Source of the DNA: Phragmites australis
Lineage: Eukaryota; Streptophyta; Magnoliopsida; Poales; Poaceae
Direction: 5' to 3'
Assembly: GCF_958298935.1 (NCBI RefSeq)
Contig: NC_084936.1
Location: forward strand, 1,557,501 to 1,621,500
Length of the DNA stretch: 64,000 nt
Part shown: positions 47,908 through 61,554 of the stretch, piece by piece
How the letters are laid out: every line of letters starts with the position of its first letter
Numbering within the stretch: position 1 is the first letter of the stretch
The notes under the pieces: generated by a model
Told to the model about the DNA's origin: nothing
The model's database searches: none
Seen by the model: the letters and a program-made list of their open reading frames with translations, nothing else
Translations under genes and position numbers: made by a program

Positions 47908-50900
47908 GAACTGAACCAATCGATGGATGACGCAACAACATGCATGACTATTGACTGCCGACCAAAGCATAAGTCCATCTTTCAAGGGTTAATTCCACAG
48001 CAGTACTCTACAAACCTGTCTGAAAGTCTTTGAAAACAATACAGTACAAACCTGTCTGGTAACAGTGTTTAATTTAACAAAGTATTCTTGCATTTTGCAT
48101 CAATTACTATTCACAATTAGAAATGATTAGTCGCCTGCATGATTGATAAAAGGACCAAATTTCCGAGTTGACGAGAATATTGAACTTTCTGAACAGGATG
48201 GCAGCTTGAACGCCTGCTAGTAGCCACATATAATGCCGTATACAGCTTTCACACGGAATTTCCAATGAAATTCAACGCTCTTTCTCTCTGCATTGTCTCC
48301 ACGATCACACATGCCATTATGCTAATGCACCTAAAAAAATTATGACCTCTTTCCCCGAGGGGCCAACGCCTATGCCCCTCAATACATACTGCAAGTGTAC
48401 ACAGATAAAGGGTGTGGTCAGTTGTTCCTATGGAGTCTTACCCATATAGATCGTATATGCATGGTAAGGAAAATGAACTGAACAAAATCATATTTGTTGA
48501 AAAAAAGAGTGTCTGGTTATATCTGTTTGGACATGCTAAACTGAGTTTCTATTTGTTGATCAAATCTGAGGCTACATGAGCGAATGCAAGAATTGAGATT
48601 GTGATTGATTACTCGGAAAAAGTGATTTTGTGACACTGACAAGTAGACTACTGCATGAGCATATGAAGCCCGAATCGAATTTCACTCTTGGATCAAGCTA
48701 AGGCGTATATTTGCATCTGCCGAACTATACTGGAATAGTTGATGCGGGCATCCAGACAAGCTTCTTTATGAGATTATACATATCCATCAGATTAGGATTT
48801 TAGAACAATCCATCACACCCAAAGTTCTCTAAAGGAGAAGTATCTTGTACTAAAGAATCATCCTTTTTTTAAGGAAGAATTATCATAACAATATGATGAA
48901 TGAGTTGGATCTTTTGGCCAGTTAATTATACAAGTAGTGTTTGCCATAATAAAGACCAGACATTATTATGGGCTGTCAGACGGCTGCTATCTGCCGAATT
49001 GTGATGAAAACTACTTCTCATATTTTTGAAATTTCAAAGCAAATGAGAACCTGTGGTTGTAGGACAGATATGAGCCACTGTCTGATCTGATGAATGGTGT
49101 TTGAGTGACGTAAAATGTGGCCACAGCCCACAACACGAGAAATCAAGCCAAAAAGGCCAATGGCTTTCCTTTTCACACGGGCTGCAGAATTCCAAAGGGA
49201 GTCAGCAACTTTTAGCTCCGGTGATTGAGGGAATGGAATCTCAGCAACTTTTTAGCCGGCGCCCGGCAGAACAGCTCGCCACCAAAGGAGATCTGCATCG
49301 TCCCACTAGGAATCTAAGCTTCCCTAGGTGCCTTTTTTTTTTTGCATGGATGCAGCCAAGCAAAGATGGCCAGACGCTATCCCATCACCAGCAACTCAAA
49401 AGGTGAAGCATTCCCATGGCCTTGGAAGTTGCTTGCCACAACCGATCATCTCAATCAAACCACTCCAACTCACTGAAGTTGCAGACAAGGACAAAATACC
49501 ATGTAATTGTTGGATATTGGGACAATAAGCCACAAGCTTATAATATAATTAATATAGAATAAATATTATAATTCCGAATAAACAAGCATTTGTAACAGGG
49601 AAATTGCCATAACATAATTGCACTTAAATGAACATGAGCATTTTAACAAACTTAGTGAAAATAATGAAGTAACTCAAGGTTCATTTATATGGCTAATTAA
49701 AACTAAGACAGGAAAACAACATTAACATTTGTTTGAATAATGTTTTACTCTCAGATTGCGGGTTACTACTTTTAAAAGCAGCCTTCCGATGCCTAATGAC
49801 TATCTTAGATCCTAGGCACGTGTGACAGTCACACAACAACTGTTGTGCCAGACCGAGAGAGGACTGGGAGGAGTAGGCTCGCCGATGATTGGAGGCCGGA
49901 GATTGAGGTGGAGGTAGAGGTAGAGGTAGAGGAGTGTGTTGGGTCGAGAGTCACAGGAGGAGGAGACCATGATCCCATATGAAGATGAGGAGAGTAGGCA
50001 CCGTCACTCGAGCTCTGAACGACGTGCGCACGCACCCGGCTAGGGTGAAGACCGTTGAGTGGCACCTCTGCCTCATGTATGTCCCGCGCCTGCCCTAACT
50101 AGGGGAGGACTTGGTCGCCTCCCCTGACAGCGTGGCGACGAGATAAAGGAGAGGAGGTGCAGGTCGGGCTAGGCTGCTTGGCTAGATGGGCCGAGAAGCG
50201 GCCCAGTTCGACTGCCCTCCATCTTTTCCCTTTTTTATTTATTCAATTTCTTTTATTTTCTTTCCTTTTCAAAAATAAAGAGGGAAAACCCCACAAAGTG
50301 AACAATAAGAATTCTGTCATTCAAGTCGAAAATAGGTTTAAGTTATAGATATCGTGAGCATGGCCACATGCTGTTTAATACAACTTTTACATTTCAGGCA
50401 AAGCCTGCTGACAAGAGGTTGTATATATTGTGCAGAGAGAGTAATGCTAAACTATAACTATCATATAAGGATGTGGTTTGCACGTTCTTCTCTTGTGTTC
50501 ACATCTACATAAAGAAGAGTCAGAGTATGGAGGTAAATAGGTAGACACAGCTGCTCAGTGGTTGATTTGTTTATTTATTTTTGCTTGGGGCCACTACTGA
50601 TTTTTTACTTTAAAGAAGGATAAGGACTACTTCTCACCAATTAGTTTACTACTTACCATTCAAAATACCGCCAGAATATGGTGAAGATTCAGCTGCTTCT
50701 AAGGTGATATTTGCATCAGACCAATAAAAAAACAATTAACCCATATTCCGTCGTATAATATGACAATCTATGGAGTGCTGGCGATTCCATCCCCAGTTCC
50801 CCATCAAAGCATAGATCAGCGCCAATTTCCTACTCATTTCTTGCAGTCGCCGGATACAAATTTAATTAATCATCTAATATATAGTATTTGCCATCTGATT

Positions 50901-51737
50901 AGCGAGTAATTCTGTGCTTAATTATTAGTTGTGCATGGCTTGGCTGCAAGGCTGGGAACAGAGCCATCCGTCGACACCTCAATTCTCCCCATCGAAGTGC
51001 CCGTCCATGAACGTACACATTATCTAAAAAAAATGAATGTATATCAATCGACTGAGGCATCGACGCGGTAAACTTGGCGCGAATTGGAGTAAAATACAAG
51101 GTGTTACTTTCAGCAGAGCTAGTAGTAGCTAGCTAGCTAGCATGCGTCCTCAATGGTGTCAAAATCATGGAATATTGGAGGAATCACGCTATAATGTTTC
51201 CATTCATGATAGGTGTACACATAAACACATTGCGTTACTAGCTGTACTAGAGAAATTACGTGAGAGATTTGTCACAAGTAATGCTATCCTACAGCTTGAT
51301 CGATATGATGTACGAGGCAATGTATTCGGACATATTCCAACAGGTGTCTATGCCCCTAGTGGCGAAGCCAATAATTAAAGTAAAGGGGCTTATTTGTAAG
51401 TGCTAACTTGAGGAAAATGGACTAAATATAACTATAACTATTTTTTCACACGAATTCATATATACTAAAAAATAATAAGAAAGAAAATACAATATAACAC
51501 TATAGAGAAAATACTATTATTCGAATTTTCATCTCTTGGAAGCGTTTTAAGATTATATAATTATTAGTGCTTCTAAAAATCTTCTTTAATTGCGCTCATT
51601 TATCATTATTAGTGCTTCTAAAAATTTCCTTTAATTGCGCTCATTCACGAATGAGCTGCTCATTCTTACTTATTTCTTCTATCTCAGATTACAAAATCTT
51701 CGACCATACACCAAAAAATGTTGAAGGATTAGTGGTG
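47908..51737. other. Intergenic; no gene seen
   Basis: Mostly AT-rich. 49795-50230 is GC-richer with (GAGGTA)n-like short repeats (49907-49932) and a minus-strand frame of skewed composition. 51590-51650 has a local 50-bp direct duplication (TTATTAGTGCTTCTAAAAAT ... AATTGCGCTCATT). Nothing resembles a host gene. Confidence 0.45.
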
Positions 51738-52430
51738 AATTTTTTTTACCTTTTAGCCCTTTTTAAAAACTTATTTTACGAACCCTCCAAGAAAAGATGT
51801 CACTGACGGGGAGAGGAGCAGAGGCGCGGTGGCTTTCCTTGGAGTTGGCCTTCTTGGAATTAGGTGATGGCGAGCCTGCTAGAGTCAGGCGTTGGCGGAC
51901 TTGCGGGAGGTGTCTAACGACAAGCCTACTGGAGACGGGCAACGGCGACTCTAGGCGTTGGCGGACTTGCGGGAGGTGTCTAACGACGAGCCTACTGGAG
52001 ACGGGCAATGGCGACCCTACTAGAGTCGGGCAGCGGCAAGGCTGCTGGAGGTGACCGATGGCGGTGGTGATGTGACCTGGAGGAGCCTCGCGTGTGTGAG
52101 TGGAGAGGGAAACAAAGAAGGGTCGATGGAGACGGAAACGAAGAGCAGGGGAAAGAAGTGGATCCGATTATGTAGTCCCGTAGCACGGTGTTAGAGGTCG
52201 TAGTGCCGTGCCATTGACCTATGACGCCATGTTAGACCACGTCAGTCGAGGACATCCATCGGATATCCTACGTGGCAATGCACGATGCCAAAAATAGTTG
52301 CGCCATGCAATGAACCTACAACGCCAAAGGACATGTTATCATGAAAAGGGTTTATTTCTGAATATTTTTTCTCAGAAGATCTATTTATAAAATAAGTTTT
52401 TTTAAAAGAGCTAAACAGTAAAAAATTTCA
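51738..52430. mobile_element. Small DNA transposon-like element with ~42-bp imperfect terminal inverted repeats
   Basis: The left end (51738-51780: TTTTTTACCTTTTAGCCC, then AAAAACTTATTTTA) and the reverse complement of the right end (52385-52430: TTTTTTACTGTTTAGCTC, then AAAAAAACTTATTTTA) match. The inside is GC-rich, unlike its flanks, and holds a 66-bp direct duplication. No transposase was found and no target duplication could be fixed. Confidence 0.55.
51888..52019 (+). repeat. 66-bp tandem duplication
   Basis: GCGTTGGCGGACTTGCGGGA through GGCGACTCTAG repeats at once with four to five differences. GGGCAACGG/GGGCAATGG words continue to about 52035. Confidence 0.85.
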
Positions 52431-52750
52431 GAGGCCGCCCTTGCCCCTACTGAATTCGCCCTTGTCGCCCTTGTCTGAGGTGAGTCGCCCTTGTCTGAGG
52501 TGGCTTGACCAACTCCCCCTCGAGGTCTAACGAAAGAGAAGGAGAGAGTAAGCAGACCCCATATGGATCATCCGATTGGGATCCATGGGTCCGGCAACCC
52601 CCGAGATCGATCCCCCCCCCCCCCCGGTCGCCCTCCGCATTTGCTGCCATGGAGTCAACGTTCAACCACCCCCGCGTTCACTAATCGCAGTGAAGGGAGG
52701 CGATACGCTCCCAGCTCAGCGCCCTGCCCTCCCATCCCATTCCTCTGCTC

Positions 52751-52757
52751 TATAAAG
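52751..52757 (+). promoter_or_regulatory. TATA box of the LHT1-like gene
   Basis: TATAAAG follows CTCTGCTC and lies about 138 bp upstream of the ATG at 52889. A CT-rich leader (52768-52860) follows. Confidence 0.7.
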
Positions 52758-52888
52758 TAGACGAGCCGGCCTGCCTCTTCGCCTCTCCTCTCGTGGCTCT
52801 ATCTCCCCCCTTTTCTTTCTCCTCTCTCGGCCCCACCTTCTCTCGCACGGCCTCCATTGTTGAAGCCTCTGTGACATCCGGCGCCGCC

Positions 52889-55800
52889 ATGGGGACGCAG
52901 GCACAGGAGAACTACCCTCCTGCCAAGGTACGTCCACCAACATACCCAAACTCTCTCTCTCTCTCTCTCTCTCTCGTATTCTCTGATATTTTCAGTCTAG
53001 TTTCTTGATCATGCTTCGCCGGCCATGGCGTCTATCCCCCCCCCCCCCCCCCCCAAAAGAAGTCATTTAATTTCACCCATTCTTGTTGATCCGTCTGAAT
53101 AAGAACACACCAGCTAGCTAGTAAATTCAAAAAGATGATCTCTTGTCCGAAGACATTTCGATAGTTACAATGCATACATCCTTACTACAAAACTTTTTGG
53201 GGGCAACCAGCAAAAGATCAAAGGTTCAGAGTTGTCGAGTTGCGAGGAGCATGGAGCTTGAAATGGACAGAGCCATATCATCTTCAGTTGATGAAAAAAG
53301 GGGGGGACACGCACTCGGCACTCAGATTCAGATACACGAGAAAAAGTTGTCTTTTGGACGCCTTTCGCATGGAGGATTCCTCCGATCCGCCGGCGTCTAC
53401 TCTAGTGGGGCACCCCACCCTAAGTGCAAAGCATCTACCCATGCTTGTTCATCTGATACATGTGAATCAGAACTCTCTTTTTCTTATTTTTTGTTGTTTT
53501 TTATTGACAAAAGAAGGAGAGAACACAAATGGAGGAGTATCTATTAAATACCAGATTCATAGGATCGGTGTGAATTGTGATACTTTGCCTTAATTGTGGA
53601 TTTTTTTATTAAAAAATATTATCTGTTACCTCTCTGTTCTTGAACTGTAATAATATTACCTCATTTACAAATCTGCGGCAAGTGTTCATACCAATTTACT
53701 TTCCAGTCTGTTCGTTTCAATTTATTTTCCAGTCTCTAGTGACCTTTTACAGCAATTTATTTCTTCCAGTCTGTATCTGCTTCTGCGGAAATTTATTTTC
53801 CATTTACTAGTTAAATAAACTGTTAACTAGAAAAAAAAGAGTTTTTAGTCCTTTTGGTCTCTAGTTGTCCTTGTTGCATGGTCCACACGCCGGCCTTGGC
53901 TATGAAGTACGAACCCATCTTCGTACTTCCAGTACACTGTTGATTCCTTCTATCTGTATATTTCACTCTAACGTCCAAGACCGGCAATAGCTTTCACTTT
54001 GAATTTTACAACGAAATTCTTGTCTTGCTCGTTTGGATGGTAGATGATCCTTTTCTTGTCATATGGTCCCTTTCTATGGACTACCGTTCACTGCAAACCA
54101 CGTTTTAAGGCCCCGTTTGCGACGCATGTTTCTCGTTCTCGTAGGAATTTCATAGCCGTCCAATCCAGAGAGTATGGATGTTTCCTCTCGCCCAAAGTTC
54201 TAACGGGTCTAAGAGAACTAATGCTAGTATCAAACTCTTGCTTGCATTCGAATCACGGGTTTGGCCAGCTGCTGCCATGAAACGATCCAAGTTAGGGTAT
54301 TAAAAAAGCTTTAGGCTCACAAGCTATTGGAACTCGACTCGCTAAAAGCTTGATTTGAGATCGGCTTGTTTAAGATTCGAGCCGAGCTCGAGTCCGCCTC
54401 AAAGCTCGTGAGCCTAAACGAGCCAAGCCGAGCTCGCGCCGAGTTTAATTATCAACAAGCCTACTTGAGTTGAGTTGAACTAGGTTCGATTGGCAACAAA
54501 TGCTTGCTCGAGCTCGAGCTTGTCCTGCCAGGCTCGCTTGAGCTCGGCTCATCGAGAGCCCCAATCCTAGTTAACGAGGGGTCAAGCATAATTAATTATT
54601 CACGTGATGCCCATGACACATACATAATCCCAAATAGATCAGATGATCACCACAAGCTCCCAGGACAAGATGTTTAGTATTGGGTTTGGAGCAGGTTAGT
54701 AGGATATACTGCTACCTCGCAATTGACAAGCAAGTTGGTATCATCCTCAGCCTTAGCTTTGGTGTCTTGTTTAAAACACAACTTGGTAATTTGTATCAGC
54801 CTGGATTTATGTCTTCTTCTTCAGCAGATAGTTATGCACCTTATTTTTTTTTATATAAAACTATACTAGAGTTGTTAGGTAACATGCTTGTAGAAAAATC
54901 TTGTCTTGAGGTGGCGTTAATAAGTATCTGATGATCTTGATGACTTTGGCAACCAGGCCATGTGACTAGTCAACTGCAGAGGAGAAAACAAATCGGTAGT
55001 GGTTGATGTCACTAAACATTCAAATTTCAAATATCCACTTTAATCGAGTTGAAAATTCCTGCCACTGACCTGTCACTTTGTCCACCGGCAACATGGCTCT
55101 ATGGGATAACGTTGGTTCTACGGATTATCATGTTCCATTTTACCCACAAAAATTATTTTTACCGTACGAAGTTAAATTGTGAAATTCAGAGAATTTAGAT
55201 AGCTACAACTGTAATGCTCGTTCACTGTCAAGAAGTATTTAAATTAATCGAATAATCTTTGCATGGAAAGTCAAATATAATGTCTGTCAGTACTAAGTAA
55301 TATCTGTCTATCTACCTGCTGCCTACTTGGCACCATTCCTTGTATGGTGTTCTTTGTTCCTTGGCGCTTTCAGCTTTGTGAGCGATCCATCAGAATCCAT
55401 CAAATGTCTTTGCCAGCTAACAACAACAACGGGAAAAACTCTCAGGCCGATGAAAGGAGCGCAAAGGAGAAGGCGATCGACGACTGGCTCCCGATCACCT
55501 CGTCGAGGAACGCCAAGTGGTGGTACTCCGCCTTCCACAATGTCACCGCCATGGTTGGTGCCGGCGTGCTCAGCCTTCCCTACGCCATGTCTGAGCTCGG
55601 CTGGTACGTGTGTGCCATCTTAATTTCTGCCATGGCAACTACCATCAGTTCTACGCTGATAAATTCAGCCATCTTGTACCGTCACGTTTATCATAAAGAG
55701 TAATCTTCTTGATGATTTTCCGATGACAATTTGCAGGGGTCCCGGCATCGCAGTGCTGGTCTTATCATGGATCATCACGCTGTACACGCTGTGGCAGATG

Positions 55801-57568
55801 GTGGAGATGCACGAGATGGTGCCGGGCAAACGTTTCGACCGGTACCACGAGCTGGGGCAGCACGCGTTCGGCGAGAAGCTGGGGCTATGGATCGTGGTGC
55901 CGCAGCAGCTGGTTGTCGAGGTGGGCGTGAACATCGTGTACATGGTCACCGGCGGCAAATCCCTGAAGAAGTTCCACGACGTGATTTGCGACGACAAGTG
56001 CAAAAGCATCAAGACCACCTACTTCATCATGATCTTCGCCTCCGTCCACTTCGTGCTCTCCCAGCTCCCCAACCTCAACTCCATCTCTGGCGTCTCCCTG
56101 GCTGCCGCCGTCATGTCGCTCAGGTACCATTTCTCTCTGTTACTCAGTTGCACTGTGGCAAAATACGGCAAATTTCTGAGAACTATAGCTAGAGTGATCA
56201 CTGACTTGAACACTGATGGCAGTTACTCAACGATCGCGTGGGGCGCGTCGGTGGACAAGGGGAAGTTGCCGAACGTGGACTACCATCTTCGGGCAACGAC
56301 GACGCCGGGGAAGGTGTTCGGCTTCTTCGGGGCACTGGGGGATGTGGCGTTCGCGTACGCGGGGCACAACGTGGTGCTTGAGATCCAGGCCACCATCCCG
56401 TCGACGCCGGAGAAGCCGTCCAAGAAGCCCATGTGGAAGGGTGTCGTCGTCGCCTACATCGTCGTTGCCCTCTGCTACTTCCCCGTCTCGCTTGTCGGGT
56501 ACTGGGCCTTCGGCAACATTGTCGATGACAACATCCTCATCACCCTCAACAATCCGAAGTGGCTCATCGCCACGGCCAACATGATGGTCGTCATCCATGT
56601 GATTGGCAGCTACCAGGTGCACAACTGCACACTCATTCCGTTCTTTTTTAGTTGACGCTTTACAATTTGTGCGGCAAAGCATTTTAAACTTTAATCGTAC
56701 TATGCTTAAGATTATCGGAGTTTTCATCTCTGGACTTCTTGTCATTACGATACTTTTATAGTATTACAATTTGTATATATTCTAGTAATGTAAACTGAAA
56801 AGTGAACGTTGTCTGCTCAGATTTACGCGATGCCGGTGTTCGACATGCTAGAGACGGTGCTGGTGAAGAAGCTCCATTTCCCTCCAGGCCTGACGCTCCG
56901 TCTGATTACCCGGACCGTCTATGTTGGTAATGCCTCTCTCTCTCTCTCTCTGAACTGAACTGAACTCTTCAGTCTGAACTCTGAACAAACAAGACTGATG
57001 AGATGGAACATGTGCAGCCTTCACAATGTTCGTAGCCATTACCTTCCCCTTCTTTGGTGGATTGCTCGGTTTCTTTGGTGGATTCGCCTTCGCGCCGACA
57101 ACTTATTTCGTAAGCTCTCGTCGATCCATCTATCCATTTCGCTTCCGTTAAGCAATGTCACATTTTGAGTTCTTGCAAAGTCATAAAACCTGCAAATTAA
57201 ATACTTTCTGTATTCTAACAACAAACGCTGCTATATAATCTAAGTCCTAGTAATGTAACTTGAGAGCTGATCAAATCTTGCTTCTTCCTGCCAGCTTCCC
57301 TGCGTCATGTGGCTTGCAATCTACAAGCCCAAAAGGTTCGGCCTCTCATGGTTCGCCAACTGGGTAAGAACTCAATAGTTATCCAGCCACTTGCTTTCTT
57401 TCTGCAATAGAATGTCTCTGCTTAACCTGTCTTCCTCTAATAACTTTCCGTGTTCTCCATGCTCTTCAGATCTGCATTGTTCTTGGGGTGCTGCTGATGA
57501 TCCTGTCGCCGATCGGAGGACTTCGGCAGATAATCATGGACGCCAAGACATACAGTTTCTACTCATAA
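52889..57568 (+). CDS. LHT1: LHT1-type amino-acid transporter (lysine/histidine transporter family), 8 coding exons
   Basis: Plasma-membrane proton-coupled amino-acid importer of the AAAP family (Pfam Aa_trans); in plants LHT1 takes up many neutral and acidic amino acids. Coding exons: 52889-52927, then 55374 or 55446 to 55603, 55737-56123, 56223-56616, 56821-56926, 57018-57109, 57295-57363, 57470-57568; all GT-AG. With the 55446 acceptor the protein is 447 aa, the usual family length; with 55374, which has the better pyrimidine tract, it is 471 aa. Family wording includes [40 protein letters not shown] (first membrane segment), [20 protein letters not shown] and [20 protein letters not shown], with about ten to eleven hydrophobic segments in all. 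The end is AKTYSFYS. No frame damage is seen. Intron 1 is 2.4-2.5 kb and carries (CT)n at about 52951-52973 and a C-run at 53037-53054. Which LHT paralogue it is cannot be settled here. Confidence 0.93.
52951..54570 (+). repeat. Simple and low-complexity repeats in LHT1 intron 1
   Basis: (CT)n at 52951-52973, a C-run at about 53037-53054, TTTATTTTCCAGTCT-type phrases repeated at 53695-53810, and a cluster of GAGCTCG / CGAGCTC palindromic words at 54340-54560. No coding sequence is recognised in the intron. Confidence 0.7.
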
Positions 57569-59411
57569 ACTACTAGTGCTCGTCGTCTTCCGACTCGTGA
57601 ACATGCAGGGAATCGATTACATCGTCTAATGCGAGTTTTTTTGACGTGCCAAAAAATAGTTGGAAATATCATAGTACGAAATTTAAAACTTGTTCCAGAT
57701 GTGACGATGGTTCGAGGCATGTCGCGAGTCTGTTAATTGTTGATTAGTCCAGGGGGGGTTTGTGCTGGTTAATCATATATAGATATATGTATTGTTTCTC
57801 TATACTCTAGGGCGAACTACGTGGCTTTATTTTGTGTGTGCATAAGGGAGAATGAATGCTGGTTGGTTGGTTTCTATTGCTTACACAGTTGAATCTTCTA
57901 CGGTTCATGATGCTGGTGGTTTCATTCCAACTACAAGTCTACAACACATGATGCGTTCTTTGTTGAGACCATGAAGAATCTGCACACGCTGTTCTGAAAT
58001 CAACTGCTCTAGGAATGACGATTATCTTAACGGATGGTGAATTTCGATAGCAAGCTTCCAGCTGCGACTTAGTTTTACTGCCGGCTGTGATTTGTTCGTG
58101 ACCGTTGCACCATTGGTTAAATGCTTTGAAAATTGCAAGTATACCAAGAAATTGTTGAACAAGGAGAAATTTGAACAGGATTAGAATCTGCTACCCTTGC
58201 TACAACACTATTAATTTTAAGTACCTTATACACTATGTGGATGATTAGTAAATCTACTGCTAAAAGGTTATCTAATAAGTAGGGGTACCGGGTAGTCACA
58301 GGCTGTGTATCAAAGGCGGAGACATTATTTTTTATACAGATTCATGCATTTGTTAGGGTAATAACCTTATATTATATTTTACCTTGATTAATCTCATAAA
58401 CAAATATTACACCTAGGGGTATGTGGATTTAGTCCTAAGGCTCAGACAAATTTTCTGTGTTCCAGTTCATGAAAGTCCTAATTGGATGATTCTATTCTTA
58501 CTATGGATCTTCGTTAAGTGTCTTTGATTACTACATGACTAGGCTTGCTCTAGGGTTTCGTGACTTCAGAATTCCTGAAAGTAGTGAGTTGCCTTGTGTT
58601 CTTCGATGTTGGAAGGTGTTTGTCAGCTTGTGTTGGGCGTACCCCCTTCCCCTTCGTTAATAGTCATGACGAGGGAGTAGTACCCTAGTCGAATATCTCC
58701 GAGCGTAACTTTTCCAAATTATAGTTCACTTGAACATCTAAGGAAAACCTTACCAAATACGATGTTAGTTTTCTTATTGAATAGGATTATGTATTGGATA
58801 TAATATCACATGCCTTAATTACTCCATGATAATTACAAACCATATCAAATTGAGTAAAAGACGTGTGCCGAGGATATCCTTTACAGATATATTGTACTCA
58901 TAGTAATATATAATAAATAATTATGCATCCTTATCATACTAACACCGGAGACACCTTAGGTTTAAATATTGCTATTGCAATGCCAAAAGAAAAAATGGTA
59001 TCAATAATTCTACAAATTCCGTACCATTATAAACGAAAGAAAAAAAGATACAATCATTCGTCTTCAATCCCCATTAAGCCACAACATAAATGACATGACT
59101 AGTTGTTGAACATCGCGTTGACAGGCGGTAGCAACGGACGCCGGCACGGGTGCGCGCTTCGTGGCTTGCTGACAGGTTGGGCCAGTCGCAGCTCTGAAGA
59201 GAATGGAGAAGCAATTTTTTATTTTTATTTCTATTTTTCAAATTTAGTAAAATTAGACATCTGTTTAAAAAATTTAAAAAACTAAATATCAGTACCTGTC
59301 ATTCTTCCAATAAACGACAAGTGGTGAGCCATATGGCCGAATGACTAAAGTAAGAAATGAACAGCCATGGTGGGTGCCATGTCAACCTGCCCCTCATTAG
59401 AGGGGAGGGGG
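57569..59411. other. 3' end of LHT1 and intergenic DNA; no gene seen
   Basis: The 3' untranslated part probably extends to about 57800. There is no clear AATAAA; ATATGTATTG near 57784 is a possible weak signal. The rest is AT-rich. Confidence 0.4.
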
Positions 59412-59880
59412 CACTATAAAAAAACTATTTTTTTAGATATCTATAGTATCATTCCATAGGAGGCTTATTTGAAAAACTACGTGAGTAGTTAGTGGGAGAC
59501 TCCTGCGGTTTCGAGTCACCTATAAAAACAAATTTTCACAAACAATTTTTTATGTGAATCATCTTTAAAAATTTAATAATTACCACATTCAATTCTTTAT
59601 GTGAAATAATTACCACATTCAGTTCTTTATATGAATTACCTGTGTAAAATATCATTTACAGATGTGGTTTCTTATGTGAACCACCTCTGAAAAAGTAACG
59701 ATTATCACAAGCGATTCACATAAGGAAAGAAACCACCCCTGAAAATGTGATGATTATCGCAAGTGATTCACATAAAAAACCCCTATGTAAAAGGTCATTT
59801 TTAGAGACGATTTTTTATGTGAACCGTCTCTGAAAATGACTATATATTACCAAAGATAGTTCCTTATATGAAAATTGATG
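59412..59880 (+). mobile_element. CACTA-type terminus with subterminal repeats (one end only)
   Basis: CACTATAAAAAAACTA at 59412 is followed by repeated TTATGTGAACC / GGTTCACATAA-like words in both orientations (59545, 59590, 59660, 59720, 59770, 59815), each followed by CTCTGAAAA-type text. This is the CACTA layout. I found no matching inverted end downstream, so it is a fragment or the other end has decayed. Confidence 0.6.
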
Positions 59881-61554
59881 ATATCTTATCTTAAAAAATT
59901 TCTTGCGAAGTCGATGGCCTTCTCCTATTTGGATCACCCAACGCACCTCAAAACTCAAGCGAAAGTAACAAATAGAGAGAAGTTTTAACAAGAGAAAATC
60001 GAGATAACACTACTCTACGGCTGGTATATAAACCATAGGTTCCATTTAAGATCAATCCATATGTCTTAGCACTCAAAAGATCACAACTTGCAAAAAATAA
60101 GAAAAGATGAACACCGAGTAATGAAACTCTCCAAGTTGTTTGTTTAGAGGCAAGGGAATTCAAGATCCTATCACATAAACGTGTATATGCGAATTTTATA
60201 CCTCTAGCAACAAGAAAAATGACCTCATAAGGTCCTAAAATTTCAGCCCAAAAACCAAATCTAAAATAAAAGCCAGAAACAGAAAAAATTACAACCTTAC
60301 AAGGGAACCAATAGAGTGAAACTAGAAGGAGGGGAATTCAAGCATATGCAAAAATATAAACTTCATTATTCAAAGAGGTCAACACTATTTTAGGTGGATT
60401 ACAAAGATTTATCTCTCAAAACTCTCACATATTATATAAACTAAGCATTGATTATTCTCTCCTCTAAAATCCTAACTCTAAGCTCTCAAATAGGTGGCAC
60501 AAGGGAAGTTAAGTGGTTGGTTTAAACTCTTTCATAGCACTACCCCTCTATTTATAGGCTTAGGAAATTTGACCCATAAGTTTCCTAGCTTTTTCGCAAT
60601 ATACCTCTCTCTTGTAGTACACTCCTACCTATCATCGAGTACATGTAAGCTTCGCCTCGATACAAGCTTCGCGATGGTGCCAAGATACATTTTAACAATG
60701 TCAATCACTCATCACAAGTAAACCAAGATACATTTTAACTTAGTTTCTCAAATAATTTTATAGTAATAATAGCACTAAAAAAGTTATCGCCCTTGTAACT
60801 AGCAACAACCTTTCCTTTATATACGGGCCATGCCCGGCCTCCCTCACACAACGCTCATTTGGAACATACAAACCTAGTTGGACACATTGACCTGGCACCA
60901 CATTAAACTAGTGTCACCCTGGTATATCACATCAACCTGTTACTCTTCCAATAGATGATAGACGTTTATTTTTGCAATTTTTAAAAACCGACGTCTATTT
61001 TTGCAAATTTTTCAAACTGATGTCTAATTTTATTAAATTTTAAAAGAAGGAAATACAAAAATAAAAAATGCAGTAAGGAATGGATCATGGCCGATACTGG
61101 GATCTAAATGATCTTAAGAACAAAAAAGAAATTATGGCTTCTCAGTTGGGAAACACTTCAAGGAAAATCAAATAAATAGCATGAACCTCTGAAAAGTCCA
61201 AGAAAATTCAAGGAAAGCAAGTAAAATACTTTTGCTAAATATTTTCTTCGAAAATATGTACGTTGTCGGTTCCTATATAGCTTATCGTGCACTTTGCTAT
61301 ACTCTTGTGTGGCTTGTTAAGTACCAAGTACTCAACCTTGCTTAAATTTACTTCAGCGTATGGAGATGACTATGAAGGAGGGGCTGTTGTTGATAACCGG
61401 AAGGATGAGTGCCATGGCAAGGACGATATTACCTTTTAGGGCAAGCGTAGCAAGTGGTGTTCCTTTAGGTTGGTCAGCTGGATCGTTGTAAGTTTGAGGT
61501 CATGAACCATTTGTGAGTTAAAACGGTTTCCATGCTGAGGTCTGTAATGATTAT
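59881..61554. other. Intergenic AT-rich DNA with minor repeats; no gene seen
   Basis: 60930-61040 has two GACGTCTATTTTTGCAA-type phrases also met near 20850. 61290-61510 has LTR-like wording (AGTACCAAGTACTCAACCTT). No convincing open frame. Confidence 0.45.

Noticed and set aside
49829..50065. Minus-strand frame with Ser/Thr repeats
   Set aside because: It is produced by the (GAGGTA)n-type simple repeat read in reverse.
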